Source: Conus ventricosus
Lineage: Eukaryota; Mollusca; Gastropoda; Neogastropoda; Conidae
Length of the DNA stretch: 64,000 nucleotides
Direction: 5' to 3'
NCBI GenBank assembly: GCA_018398815.1
Contig: CM031601.1
Span: 36,160,486-36,224,485, forward strand
The notes under the pieces are model-generated. The model worked only from the letters and a program-made list of their open reading frames with translations. It made no database searches and was not told the DNA's origin. Shown one piece after another: positions 34,328-46,159 of the stretch. Position 1 is the stretch's first letter; the number at the start of each line of letters is the position of its first letter. The position numbers and the translations under genes were made by a program.

Positions 34328-34540
34328 ACAATGACGTACACACACTAACAATTACAGAAACGTGCAGAGAAAAAGAGAACCAAAGCAAAAACAAACAAAA
34401 ACTCGGATATTCGAAACACTCTAAAAAAAAATTTTTAGAACTCTCGATTATAAGAAACCTCGGCTGTAAGAAAACTCGCTTATAAGAAACAACAAAAACA
34501 TTCCCCTCAACTTTCTTATAACTGGATTATACTTGCAAGC

Positions 34541-35368
34541 TTCAGGCACTTTGTTAGCTCTGTTTAGCCCATTTTTCTTGACTAGCACAATAAATAAACA
34601 CTATGCCAGTTGTCTTTACATTTCTTGCAGACAGCACAGAATTACTTCTGCTTCTTTTCATTCTACGGCTAAATGCACAACAAAGAACAAACTTTAGGCT
34701 TTTCCTTTGTCTTACCATGCATACTTGACTTTGAGTGCAGTATGTTCCATTTTCTTGCATTTTATGGCAGACTTTTTGTTTATTATTTCTCCATGCACCA
34801 CCTCTTGTTCCACTGGCCTTACCATCTTTCCATTTTGTCCATCATGTCTCGCTCAGTGAGGAGTGAGTTTCACCATCATGGGTACTGTTAGGATTTGATC
34901 TTTAAACCACACTTTGGGGATCATGTTATCAAATCCCTAATGTATGCTAGACATTTTACCATCATTTGACAAGCGTCAAAATATTTGTATGCAAAGATGG
35001 GACATGGAGAGTTTCAGCACATTTCACCTGTGTGCAGACAGTGGATCCAGCTAATACATTCAGTCTTGGATGAAAAAGGTGCACTCTCATGCTCAGTGCA
35101 CACCAGCACACATATTGTGGAGGGCCGAGTTGGACCAAGCTGCTCGCCATTCCACCCCACCACCCTCAGCTGCTTCCTCCCCCACCCATCTCCCCTCACT
35201 GCCAGAGCATAAATCAGGTTGTGGTGGCCGCTCAAATCTCTTCATAAGGTGTATTACAAAACACTGTATCAGTCCCCTTTCTGTGACACTGGCAGACCCC
35301 ACTTTGACACAGCCCTCGTTACAGTTTTGGGTTTGTTTTTGACCAGGGCTTATCATGCTCGGCACAAT

Positions 35369-35402
<34 letters not shown>

Positions 35403-38400
35403 GATGTGAATATCTGAGTTTAGGGTGCATTCTCCCCACCCCATCCCCTACTGTCTATGCCCTGCTGTCTGACCTTGGACTTCACATATCCTTGGAATCC
35501 AGGGATAGATGATCCTCTTCAGGCCATCTTGCTTATATTAGCAATCCTGCATCCTAGAGAGAAGCGAACTGTGGCAGAAGTAAAGATTCCCACCAGGATC
35601 TGTATTTGCTAGGCTCATTTCCAAGTGCAAGCACTCCTCTTGTCTGCACACTCTTACACCCCCCTCCCCTGTCCTTGTCCTCCTGTCTACACCCTCCTCT
35701 CTCACCTCCCCATCCCCACTCTCCCCTAGCATCCTCCCCGCTGCGAGTGTGGGTAGTCTGCTGGCTATTGCTTGTCAGGTTTGGAAGCTCTTATTTTAGA
35801 CTCTAAAAATCCCCTGGATTCCCCAATTTTAGCTCAGTGAAGGCTGTAAGCCTTCAGGAGTTGACCAGAAATCCAGAACAGAAAAAAAGTCTCCAAGGTT
35901 GACAAGATTTGGTGTTTTCTAAACTGGCAAGATTGGTTCAAATTCTCCCCAGTTCCAAGCTATTTGGCAAAAGCAATATGTGTGTTGTTTCTGTTCATTT
36001 GTAACTTTTTTGGCATAGTGTGATAGATGAAAAAACAGAGCTCAATATTTTTTTTCTTAACTCGCACACTTGTACAAGTCGCTGGAACAATCACTTGCCC
36101 AAATGGGTTTTGCAGTTGCCCAGATTTCAAAAGTTTACTTTTTCTCCTACTCTTACACTCGACTCACACACACACCCACACCCACACACACACACACATA
36201 TGCATGCATGCATACACACTAAAAAAAAATTTTTTAAAAGGTCAAAAATAGCATAATCCTTATGCAGCAAGACCTAGTAGATTGTAAGAAAAGAAACCAC
36301 TGGCTTCAAAAAAGAATAGGAGCAGTGGCAAGCACCCTTTTAGCTGCAACGCAGATCTCTTTGTTTCCATTCACCTGGGCCTGTTGCAGTCAAGATCAGT
36401 GTTACGGATGGAATGGGTCATGTCTGCGGGTGTCTGACTGTCTTGACTCTCACACAGAAATTATGGATGCATGCACGACTTTTTCAGTTCACATGTATAC
36501 ACACACCCACTCACCGGAACATTGATAGCCAGGCAACAGAACAACACTTTTTTTGTTTTATGCTGCCCGAGCCATCAGACAAACATATATAATAAATACA
36601 AGTTCATCAATAGGTCGGCACGCCAACCATAAGGCGTACACACAGAACTATATATATATACACTACTTCAGGTATGCCAAACAGGGTGCACGACACAAAA
36701 TATATCTGTATATAATTGGCTATCTACTAGCACTGCTGGTTCCAATGACAACGAAGACGTTGACGACAACAAAAACGATGAAGAGGATGAAGACAACGTC
36801 TACAGAGTCAAGTCCGACACAGGACTTGCAGAACTTCACAGAGCTGTGGCTCAAAATCACTACCACACTCAAGGCATTTCTGCCGACAACAAGGCGACAG
36901 TCTCACACAGGAGATGTGGCTCGCACGTACACAAAAACACAGAACGCAGCGACAGCCTAGCCAACAGGTCACTGGATCAAATCTCGGGAGCAGCGCTCTG
37001 GCTTGGCAGCAGCGGCGTCTCCAGCCCAACTGGCTCAGCGGGTAGTCGGTCCTGGGCGCAGTGGCAGGTAGGGTAGTTGTCGGCACTCGGGCCGACCTCT
37101 CCACGCCAACAAAAGGCGGAGAACAAGGGGGTAGACCACAGCTACGGCCCCGACCCTCAGAAAGTTGCAGCCAGCCCCCTTCAGACCAGGGTACACTTCT
37201 ACCTGGGGGAAACTGATTAACTGCCTTGATTATCATGTCTACTTCATTACAGTCATGACTACATTCATATTCATTAGCCACATCACATTCCACTAGAACT
37301 TGGGACAAACATCAGCATATTCTTTCTTCAACACTACAACATTCCCTTTTCCGGAATCGTAACGCTACAACATTCCCTTTTCTGGAATCACAGCACTACA
37401 CAGAAAAGGATTCCAATATAAACCTTTCAGAATCTAGTTTTCCAAATTGGGTAAGGATTCCCACCTAGACCCTCTTCAATAAACCATGAATACAATCATT
37501 ACACACAATTAATGATTACTTCTCATCAAACTATGAATGTATTTTGTGATGAACAAAAATGTTCACTTCTTTTTCTTGTATCACAAGAATGTTCCATTTC
37601 ATTTCATATAATTACCAGATTTTAGAAGGTTTCTTTTTTCAAAAGATTCATCTGCTTCAATATATGTAAGGGAGAGATTTCCACACACTCTTGTTTACCA
37701 ATACACAACTATTCAATATTTATAAGAAGAGTGAGTTAAATATATAACAAGAGTGAGTTAAATACTCGTCCACATCAAAAATCAAAACCAGTATATATGA
37801 TAGTCTGTGTCGCTCACTTTGGGAGCTTATTATCCATAGCATCAAAACTCTCCCTCGTCTCGCAAAGCCTAGCTAAACCACATTCGAATACTTAACTTCT
37901 TTTTTTTCATCATGAAGTTCATAGCTAGTTAAGTCACAGAATAAACAGCATCTTTTTTTTCTCCTGAAGACCACTTCCTTTAACACTCACTTCATCTATT
38001 CATGTTTTCCGAAATAATTTCATTTTGCTACCCTATCAAGTCATAGGATAACAGAACACAACAAATACTTTCCTTTTCAAAACAAAACCTTCACAGTGTG
38101 CTGAGGAAGTTTCAGTCGCTCCTAAATGGGAATACCGTCAATACGGTTTCGGTTTGCTGACAATAAATATTGAATGATAAATACCTGACTGCCACCAAAA
38201 CAGATAGAGTCCCTCTTCGGCTTCTGGGTAGTTGCATTGCCGGAATCACTGCAGAGACTGCCTAACCGTTTCAGCTCACCCGGCTTAAACAGTGCGCAGG
38301 TGAGCAGCAGTCAAGTAAGCTTTTCAACTGGCTTCCGGACCACTACCTTCCGGTTAGCATGGTTGCACAAAAATTTGTGACTGGACGGGAAACGGTCCAT

Positions 38401-38675
38401 CACTATCAGGAACTATTTGTCTGCTCTTAATTTTCATGTAGCTATCATTGGGGTAATGATTTGAAGAAAAACTTCTTGTCAATTGTCAACATTTTCTCTT
38501 GCTTGGTAGGACTAGTTTAGAATGAACTTCACTTGCATGACATAGTAATGCACTTACCCCAGGCATTTGGGCAATGGTTAATGCTAATCTAGAATTGCCT
38601 GTAAAGAAATTGTTTAAGACTTCTTGTCATTTTGGTAACTTTGGGTAGGAAACCTTGTTGTGATTACCAGAAGCA
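34541..38675. other. intron sequence, no gene supported
   Basis: Mostly unique-looking. (CA)n tracts at about 35371-35400 and 36165-36200. 36553-36960 has an open frame without family features. 36960-37220 is GC-rich, unlike its surroundings, and 38100-38400 is a more balanced block with AATAAATATT. These could be parts of an unrecognised LTR element, but I see no paired LTRs or coding domains. Confidence 0.4.
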
Positions 38676-38786
38676 AACATAAAGATTTCCTCATTTTGTC
38701 AGACTCGCTTTCTGCTTTGGAGGCCATGCTGAAATCAATTGAAATGTACATCTCTCTAAAATCAAATGGATACAACATAAAAAAAT
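38676..38786 (+). mobile_element. LINE RNase H relic
   Basis: About 110 bases encode DFLILSDSLSALEAML and, slightly later, SNGYNI, as in the RNase H part of the LINE at 28611-28740, with a deletion between. Confidence 0.75.
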
Positions 38787-39127
38787 CGGAAATGAAATGA
38801 GGTAGGGAACAGTAAACGATAAACAGTAAACAAGTGGGGTATGTTTTGCTCCCATAAGGAAACCTAACACAGAGTAACTTTTATTCAAGACTGGCACAGC
38901 CTTTTAAACTTGAATAAAGTCAGACAAATACATAGACGAACAATCTAATAGTGGGGGAAAAACAAGCACAGGCCAACAACTGAACTGTCTTCATAGTAAT
39001 GACCTGGCAAAGATTTGAACTTAAGGAGGGGAGGGGAGTTTGAAGATGGAGAAACTGGGAACATGAAATAAATTATATTAAAAAAAATGTTACAGATATG
39101 AAAACTCTTCGTCAGATGCATAAGGGA
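38787..39127. repeat. direct repeat, copy 1 (about 340 bp)
   Basis: Runs from GGAAATGAAATGAGGTAGGG to CTCTTCGTCAGATGCATAAG. More than 95 percent alike by eye to 39872-40204, apart from small indels. Confidence 0.92.
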
Positions 39128-39151
39128 ACCATTGCAATCCCTTTTGAAGGC

Positions 39152-39468
39152 GACGCCTTGGCTTAAGGCTGTGTCAGACCAATTGACATAGGCCAGAACA
39201 CCAAGGCTACATCAAAATGCTGTTATGCTCTGCATAGTTATGTGGGGATTGTCTTCAGTCGTGACAAGCTCCTAGCATAACATTATCAGTCTCCCAAATC
39301 CCCCGAAGTCGGAGTGTGGCTGCCCATGTGGCGGGGTAATCAAAAACGGTCACACACGTAATGTTCTCATCCCCAGCTGATGCATTTGTGCCATAGTGTT
39401 CAAATACTTCGGCTGTTCGGATGATCCCTGGAGTCTTTTAGCCAGGGTACGACAACAACAACAACAAC
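39152..39468 (+). mobile_element. CAA-tailed SINE (family B), copy 2
   Basis: Same start, core and (CAA)n tail as 20233-20551. The 12-bp duplication CCTTTTGAAGGC flanks it (about 39140-39151 and 39468-39479). Its insertion postdates the first flanking repeat, because it sits between the two copies. Confidence 0.9.
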
Positions 39469-39871
39469 CTTTTGAAGGCAGATATATTTGTATTGCCTGC
39501 TCCGAGGCCTTTCGCCCGCTGGGTCGGGACTCATCAGGGAGACACGGCTGGTTGTGTCTGCGCTCCCGGCGTCAAATAGAGACACACCACAGTCCATAAT
39601 ACTGTGGTGTTCTCACCACCATGGGTGCAAAAAAGAATCCAATAGCACCCCCAAAGCAGCCAGCGAAGAGTAGTAAATGCAACCAAACGAAACTGTGGGG
39701 AGGAAAAAAGTTGCTGTAAAACTAAAGACATTATGCAAATAATATAAAATGTAGGGGACAGTCTTTGAGCCTACGCCTGAGGATCCACCCAAAGATGCAA
39801 AGGAGATCAAAAGACAAACACACAGACGGACAGAAACAAATACAAATAACCTCAATTTAATCAAAGCAAAA
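39469..39871. other. sequence between the direct repeats
   Basis: Contains a GC-rich patch at about 39500-39570 and AT-rich remainder. No gene supported. Confidence 0.4.
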
Positions 39872-40204
39872 TTGGAAATGAAATGAGGTAGGGAACAGTA
39901 AACGATAAACAGTAAACAAGTGGGGTATGTTTTGCTCCCATAAGGAAACCTAACACAGAGTAACTTTTATTCAAGACTGGCACAGCCTTTTAAACTTGAA
40001 TAAAGTCATACAAATACATAGACGAACAATCTAATAGTGGGGGAAAAACAAGCGCAGGCCAACAACTGAACTGTCTTCATAGTAATGACCTGGCAAAGAT
40101 TTGGAGAGGGGAGTTTGAAGATGGAGAAACTGGGAACATGAAATAAATAAAAAAAATTTAAAATGTTACAGATATGAAAACTCTTCGCTAGCTGCATAAG
40201 GGAA
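39872..40204. repeat. direct repeat, copy 2
   Basis: Matches 38787-39127 with a 14-bp deletion near 40102 and a few base changes. It ends at the start of the hairpin that follows. Confidence 0.92.
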
Positions 40205-40291
40205 AGAGAACGGGGAAATGTTCATTCTAGCTCAACCGCCTCAAACCAGTTTTCGGCGGTTGACCCTAGAATGAACATTTCCCCGTTCTCT
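40205..40291. repeat. 87-bp near-perfect hairpin
   Basis: Arms of 36-37 bp: AGAGAACGGGGAAATGTTCA onward on the left and TGAACATTTCCCCGTTCTCT on the right. There is a single mismatch/indel site near the middle of the stem and a loop of about 14 bases. Could form a cruciform in DNA or a strong stem in RNA. Confidence 0.92.
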
Positions 40292-41656
40292 GACAAGTAA
40301 GACTTTAATAACGAATTAAAAATGATAATCCATCACACGTTTTCAATAACCAAAAAAATAACGATTTTTTTACAAACAAACATACTGTGTAGGGTTATTT
40401 AGTTTTGACAGAGTCTTTCTTTTTTAACTCTTCTTGTTTACTGACTGTGTGTCTCTGTCACTGGTAATATGAGAAAGGTAAATGACGGGGGCTACACCCT
40501 AATTGCTGGTGCTTACAGTAAGGTGTAATGGGAGGAGATTAATAGCGGGGCTTGCGTCCCACGCGCACCTCAATCAACTAGGCCAAGTGATCACATAGGG
40601 TTGTTTGATCTAGCGGTAGATTATTCTACAACAATCGATGTATGACGCAGAGCACAACAGCAACCTGTATTAGGCTAACTACCTCGCCATTTTAACATTG
40701 GAGGACCCGCCTGTACGGACTGTTTTGAGTGACTGCGCTGTTTAGACGTGCGAGGGAAGTGATTTACCAAAAAATATTTGTCTCAAGACAGCATTTCTTT
40801 AGAATTAGAGAGAGAACATGGAATCGCAAGTTGCTCATCAAAAGCTATTAGTTTTTCTCAACACAGCCATCAATTTTAAATTTTTAAACCTGACATGGAT
40901 CAAGCTTCTACTTTTCAACAAGCTCAAAATCTCCCATTACCACCGCCAACACCAAGGGAATTGTGGAAAAGGGAAAAATGCTTTTTTTGCAAGAGAACCA
41001 AGACTATTTTCAAAAAATGATAAAAAATAATTGAAAAAGCAAAACAAAAGGGGCCACAGAAACTGCCAAAGAAACCAAAAAGAAAGCTTGAACAATTGTT
41101 CAAAGAAAAGAAAGGAGGTAAGAAAATGAGAAAAGATCTTTCAACGCCACAAGAATTACAAAAAACTATCTTGTGGCAAATCAGGCTGACATTCAAACTA
41201 CTATTTCAAGAAAAGCTTTTAGTGACAGATATTTTCCACAACAGCAGATGAAGTTAAAATTTGTAAAAAGACTACAAAAAGGGTGAGAAAATGGGAGGCA
41301 AGATGCACAGTCCTTGCTAATTTATGTTCAGTTCGGCAACTTCTTGATTTTGTGTAAACAATGGCATGAAAAAGAAAGGAAAGAAGAGAGTAAAGGAAAC
41401 ATGGGCTGTTTGGTTGAAAAACAAAAACCGATTATCTGATTTTTCACGCACGAAAATTACGCGCCGTTGCGGCGTTCTTTTGATACCCGGGTTTTATTTT
41501 TGTGGGCCCTTTCCCTTTCGTTTCTTTTTTGGGGCAAGCTAAATGAAATCAAAGCCATGCTGCAAGTGCCAAAATTTGCCCCGTTCGGGAAACAAGATCC
41601 ATGCATACCAAGCGAGCTCCAACAGTCCCAATAAATAGAACCGTTCTTTGCGTGAC
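40292..41656. other. no gene supported; possible element flank
   Basis: 40890-41190 on the plus strand encodes a Pro-rich then very Lys-rich stretch (PLPPPTPRELWKREKCFFCK near 40935-40990) with stops. It could be an old gene of the Maverick-like element further on, but no family was recognised. Confidence 0.35.
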
Positions 41657-41931
41657 GCGGGATAAATCAATATGCACATAGTATAGACCTGGCAAGTTCA
41701 GACTCAGTTACTAAAAATACGACCTTTTCACGCGGAACGCTAGCCTGCCTGCCAAACATTCTTACTCCATGTAATGACTTTTTTTGTTCAAAGCGGCGGG
41801 ATAGAATCAATATGCACATAGTATATGCCTGGCAAGTTCAGACGTCAGTTACTAAAAATACGACCGTTCACCCGTGAACGCTAGCCTGCCTGCCAACATT
41901 CTTACTCCATAAAATGACTTTTTTGCTGTTG
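41657..41931. repeat. 139-bp tandem duplication
   Basis: Copies at 41657-41795 and 41796-41931 share ATCAATATGCACATAGTATA, CTGGCAAGTTCAGAC and CGCTAGCCTGCCTGCCAA. Confidence 0.9.
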
Positions 41932-42259
41932 TGGTTGCCTGCTTCTTCACCTCTACCCCCCGCCAACGCCCCCGCCAACACCTGCTACAAACTTTAGGCG
42001 GCCGCCGGGTGTACTTTATACAATTGTCTTGTTTATTCAATCAGGCTTTTGTTAAATGCACCTGGTGGCTGTTTTGGGCCCTTTGCGACAAAAGAGCCAA
42101 TGAATCACAAAAACGCAAGCGCCGTCTTGCACCAAGTGGTGTTACACATAACAAAAAAAGCTCTGTTACCCCCCACACACACACTTCCCCTCCCCTTCTT
42201 CCGCCCACACAACATGCACGCACCCTCCTGCTGTAGCCGAGCTTTGAAACACTTGACAC

Positions 42260-42620
42260 CTTTGCCCTAAGTCACCCCAAGCCCTTTAAAGTTCTTAAAA
42301 AGTCACCCCAAGAAGTGGTCCTAGTAGTTCCACTTTTTGGCAACCTTCCACTTTGAAACATTTGACGCCTTAAACCCTAAGTCACCCCAAGACGCCCCAA
42401 GTCCTTAATTAATTCTTGATCAAGTTACCCCAAGTCCTTAATTAAGTTTTTAATCAAGTCACCCCAAGTTCTTAATTAAATTCTTAATTAAGTCACCTCA
42501 AGTTCTTAATAAGTTCTTGATCAAGTCACCCAAGTTCTTACTCAAGTCACCTCAAGACTGTAATTAAGTCATCCTTTAAGTACAACCAAGTTCTTATTCA
42601 AGTTATCTTATAATTATCAA
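42260..42620. repeat. degenerate AAGTCACCCCAAGTTCTTAA array
   Basis: About ten diverged units of 25-40 bp built on AAGTCACCCCAAG and TTCTTAATTAA. It lies just outside the first recognisable Maverick-like gene remnant and might belong to that element's terminal region. Confidence 0.8.
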
Positions 42621-42999
42621 AAAAACAATACAATCTATGTTTTTGTCTAAATAGTAGATGTCTAATATAGTACACACACGCCTCAAAAAACGCGTCATCG
42701 TCGAGGATGTCTTGCTCAGCGCCTTGGGGCGAAATCGGTCAACATAAATCTTTAAAGAAGTTCTTACATCGTAAGCACCGCATTGATTACAATTCTGGTC
42801 TATGAAATGTCTTTTATAGACTCCATGTCTTTATTTATTGACTCCATCCCTTTTAAACAAATAATAATCCGCCATGATCTATTTTTATCAAAAAAACAAA
42901 AAATTTAAAATTAAGTTCTTAAAATATTATTGCATTTGAAATGGATCAAAATGATCTTTTGTTGTTGGGGGTTTTGGCATGCTTTTGTGTTCGGCTTCT
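42621..42999. other. unassigned, possible Maverick flank
   Basis: The minus strand shows a short open stretch with a CxxC pair near 42800. It is too decayed to name. Confidence 0.3.
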
Positions 43000-43019
43000 G
43001 TATTTAATGGCGGAGATTG

Positions 43020-43376
43020 TTTGGACTTCTTTGGTTTTTGCTGTCGCTGTTTATATATTTTAACCGTAATAACCGCCCCCAACGCAGCAAGGGCGCCAAA
43101 AATGACAACAGTTTTAAGTTCAAAAATTCCATGAAGACTTTGGTGCTGTAGGCCCTTGAATCAAATTGTTCTTGTTCGACGTTTTAAAAGCTGGCGTTGG
43201 CGCGTTATGTTTTTTATTATGATTATATTCTGTAAACATTGATTTATTTTGGGTTTTTTCCACTCCGCTAATCTTTTTTCCTGCTGCAACACGCCCAGGA
43301 TGAGGAGGCTTTTACTGGTCACTTTTTCCACCTGATTCAGGTTTTCTGATTCTGCTGAATTTTCTGGCTCGGTCAT
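43020..43376 (-). pseudogene. small basic protein with a hydrophobic segment (Maverick-like)
   Basis: Minus-strand frame opening at 43376 with an acidic start (MTEPENSAESENL), then a Lys/Arg-rich part. After frame breaks, a hydrophobic segment suits a single membrane span. Small proteins of this layout occur in Maverick elements; their role is unknown. The assignment rests on layout and position. Confidence 0.5.
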
Positions 43377-43949
43377 TTTGAAGTAACAAATCTATATGAT
43401 TAAAAGTAATTAATCCCGCGATCACTGGCGACAATAATGTTCCAAATCTGTAATACAGATCACAACCCTAGAGACTCTAATGACTTTGTTAAAACTGGAT
43501 CCTGCGTTAATCATACATAAAATCTTGTTCAGAATCGATGGGAGCAAATCTTACTAACTAGTTTTGTGTACAAACTAAGAACCGTTTGTCCTACACTTTT
43601 TACCATTCTTGATCCCAGTTGCGCTTCATACCTGTTATGATACTTTTTAATGTCTTGTGGCGACATCTGTTGAAAACTGTTCTATCTGAATTCATTTCCG
43701 AGGAACTGTTTTGTTTTCCCCCCATGCTGCTAAAGAATACAGCCTTTTTTTTTTTGACATATCAACCTGGTCATTCATAAGTTCAGGAAAGGGTTTTGGC
43801 TACCCTGTAGCTGTAGTAGATCATCGCTGTTCATGTTTTTTAATTTAAAAATAATTATTTTTTTTTTTAAAATGAGCACCGAAAAAAACTGTTACCAACC
43901 TTTTATACCATTCTGCTGTTATTGGGGGGCTAAGTGTAGGATACACAAT

Positions 43950-44164
43950 GCTTGGTAAAAGCCTTAAAAATAAAACCGGCAGATCTTGGCAAACTAGACT
44001 TTGAAGACTCGGCAAAGCTGATTGCTATTTTTACAGCTTCATTTGCTACGAAAGATTTTTTAGTTAAGCAAGGAAAAATTCCAGACAGTATAATATGTAA
44101 AATTAAAAAATACATTTATAAAAATGGCTTCACTCGTAATGATGATTGGCGGCGCTGTGGTTAA
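43950..44164 (+). pseudogene. short Maverick-like protein of unknown role
   Basis: A 70-codon open stretch containing FTASFATKDFLVKQGKIP, a segment I associate with a conserved short Maverick protein. The likely start at 43950 is in another phase. Its end overlaps the start of the next remnant at 44124. No catalytic motif. Confidence 0.5.
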
Positions 44165-44400
44165 TGCGCTTGCTTTTAGCGGAAGTAATTACGCGTTTAG
44201 TAAACTGCGGGATGACAGCGAGAGAAAAAGACATAACAAAGCTAAAGGAGCAACTAGCCGCAAACACAAGATCACTATGAAAAGCAAGAATTGAGGGATT
44301 AGATTTTAAATTAATAACAAACTGAAAAAACAGGGACATGCAGCTTACACATTTAAAAGACGTTGACCAGGCAATAAAAAATATTATCTTGTAACAGGCA
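44124..44400 (+). pseudogene. Maverick-like membrane-anchored coiled-coil protein, broken
   Basis: Starts with a hydrophobic segment (MASLVMMIGGAVVNALAF) followed by a charged Lys/Arg/Glu-rich stretch, typical of a short membrane anchor plus coiled coil. It frameshifts by about 44250. Position just before the integrase suits a Maverick gene. Confidence 0.5.
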
Positions 44401-44510
44401 AGCCAATCGAGGCATTGCCCCCCCCAAAATTCAGCACTTTTATCAACCATCAGAAAACAAAAGATGCAAGAAAATTTTGTTTATCGTCTTTGGCATGACC
44501 GTCGTGTATT

Positions 44511-45239
44511 TTGTTGCACATAATATTGGCTGAAAAAAATGAACAAAATCATTATTCGCCAAAAGGATATTGGAAGGGAATCGCGGGAATAAAAAAGCTA
44601 AGCAAGCAGGGGGGAGTCAGTGAACAAACAGCAAAGGAATGGTTATCTAAACAAGCGATTTGGCAAATTTATTTACCTGCGCCTAGACGAATACAGAGAC
44701 CACACTTGTTAACACAACACCAAACGACCACCCACAAATGGATCTTCTATATTTTACCCTATGATACGATTAACAAAAAGATTTAAGTACGCACTTACCA
44801 AACATTGACATAGCTTCAGATACAAAGATGCAGAACCATTAACACAAAAGAGTGCTTCTGCTGTTGCTGTTGCTATACAACTAATATATCAACAGGTCCG
44901 TTAACTTATCCTCGCATGATTCAAGTCGATGATGGAAAGAATTTAAAGGCCAAGTGAATCAGTTATTGTTTAAAACAAGAGTTACCATTAAAAGAGGCAT
45001 TCCGGGGGTTCACCCGATCACAGGCTTTGGGTTTAAACTTTAACAAACAGTTATCTGAAAAGGGTTTTTTTCCTACCAGTATCATAGAGAGCTGATTGAC
45101 AATTCTCGCAACACAGAATGGGTTAGAAGACTGCCCTCAGTTCTACGTGCAATGAATAATGAAGAATTTAAAGGGCTAAAACCAGTACAAGCATCAAAAA
45201 AAAAAACAATAAATGTTGTTGAAGACTCCAGTACACCCC
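44511..45239 (+). pseudogene. Maverick/Polinton retroviral-type integrase, broken
   Basis: The first piece (44511-44786) holds the well-conserved N-terminal part with SPKGYWKG and KQAIWQIYLPAP. After several frameshifts the catalytic core continues, with a VDDGKEF-type word near 44921-44940 that would carry the second catalytic Asp. Further C-terminal pieces lie at 45110-45235, up to the N gap. The enzyme joins element ends to host DNA and is related to retroviral integrases. At least three frame breaks make this copy inactive. The resemblance to the transposon-derived F54H12.3-like protein family of animals is strong. Confidence 0.88.
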
Positions 45240-45240
45240 C

Positions 45241-45340
45241 NNNNNNNNNNNNNNNNNNNNNNNNNNNNNNNNNNNNNNNNNNNNNNNNNNNNNNNNNNNN
45301 NNNNNNNNNNNNNNNNNNNNNNNNNNNNNNNNNNNNNNNN
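45241..45340. other. assembly gap (100 N)
   Basis: One hundred N bases inside the Maverick-like element. The round length suggests a gap of unknown size. Confidence 0.99.
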
Positions 45341-45414
45341 AATTTACGACCATCGGAAATCCTGGCTTAATGGGCTTACGAACATAACGGTGAACTAACA
45401 ATTTGGCAAAACTT

Positions 45415-46040
45415 GTGAGCTAGATGCAGAAATAGAAGAAGAAAAAATAAACTCGCCGATGCAGATGATAACAATTTAGGGCAAGAAGAAAAGGCTATAA
45501 TACAGCAGAAAATACAAGATTTAATGATAGAAAGGGCAGCTAGGTTAGAAGTGCTGTCAACTAACAGAACGCAGCTAGCATCACAAACAAGCAGAATTAG
45601 AGAAACCATAAACAGAACACTTTATGAAATACTACGCTAGCAGAAAGAATAAGAACTCTGTTCAGGGAACAGGGGATTACAATAGTTAGTATATTAACAG
45701 CTGTTGGGTTTGCTATCTCTACACTCGTTTATGCTTTAACCGGCAGTGCACCAACAGGGCCAGTAGCTCCTCCAACGCCTCAGCCTGGTAAAAAGTTGGA
45801 TTAGAAAACAATTGCATCATCTAGCAAACTTATTAAAGAAGTTAGCCGCTAAAGCGCTTGATGCTCTGCCTGGCATAATAGGCAGTGTTGTTAGTTGGGG
45901 TTTTGTCTACTATAGGCAAAGTTGCTGGTTATATGGCTGACCATCTGTGGACGTTAGGAGTGCTAGCTGCTGGATTAATTTTTAGTGAAATAAAGTATGG
46001 CTAATCCAGTAAAAGTTAAAAACACAACAAGGGCTGTCTT
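45415..46040 (+). pseudogene. Maverick-like coiled-coil/transmembrane protein, broken
   Basis: First a charged helical stretch (QEEKAIIQQKIQDLMIERAA), then after frame breaks a hydrophobic segment, a Pro-rich linker near 45750-45790, and a Gly/Ala/Leu-rich hydrophobic end. The order is that of a conserved Maverick protein of unknown function. At least four frame breaks. Confidence 0.6.
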
Positions 46041-46159
46041 TTCGCTAGTATGACTGTCAGTGTAAGGTACATTAACAGGTGGAGTGCTTTCTGGGCTGCT
46101 TTCTGGCTGTGGGGGCTTTCTGGGTGTTTATAACTGGATCGCTTTCTTCAGGATAGGTA

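Larger units (their letters stand above)
31926..34540 (+). mobile_element. pogo/Tigger-like DNA transposon, expanded by microsatellites
   Basis: The left end CAGTAGAATCCGGTTATAAG and the right end CTTATAACTGGATTATACTT (about 34511-34530) are inverted copies. Each is followed inward by repeated ATAAGAAAC/GTAAGAAAAC words. Inside is the N-terminal part of a pogo transposase. The left end is interrupted by a 51-bp LINE tail (31937-31987). Long (CT)n tracts fill 32740-34330. The DDE catalytic domain is missing. Confidence 0.85.

Noticed and set aside
36553..36960. 135-codon open frame with Thr-rich and acidic parts
   Set aside because: Not recognisable as any transposon or host protein; composition follows local low complexity.
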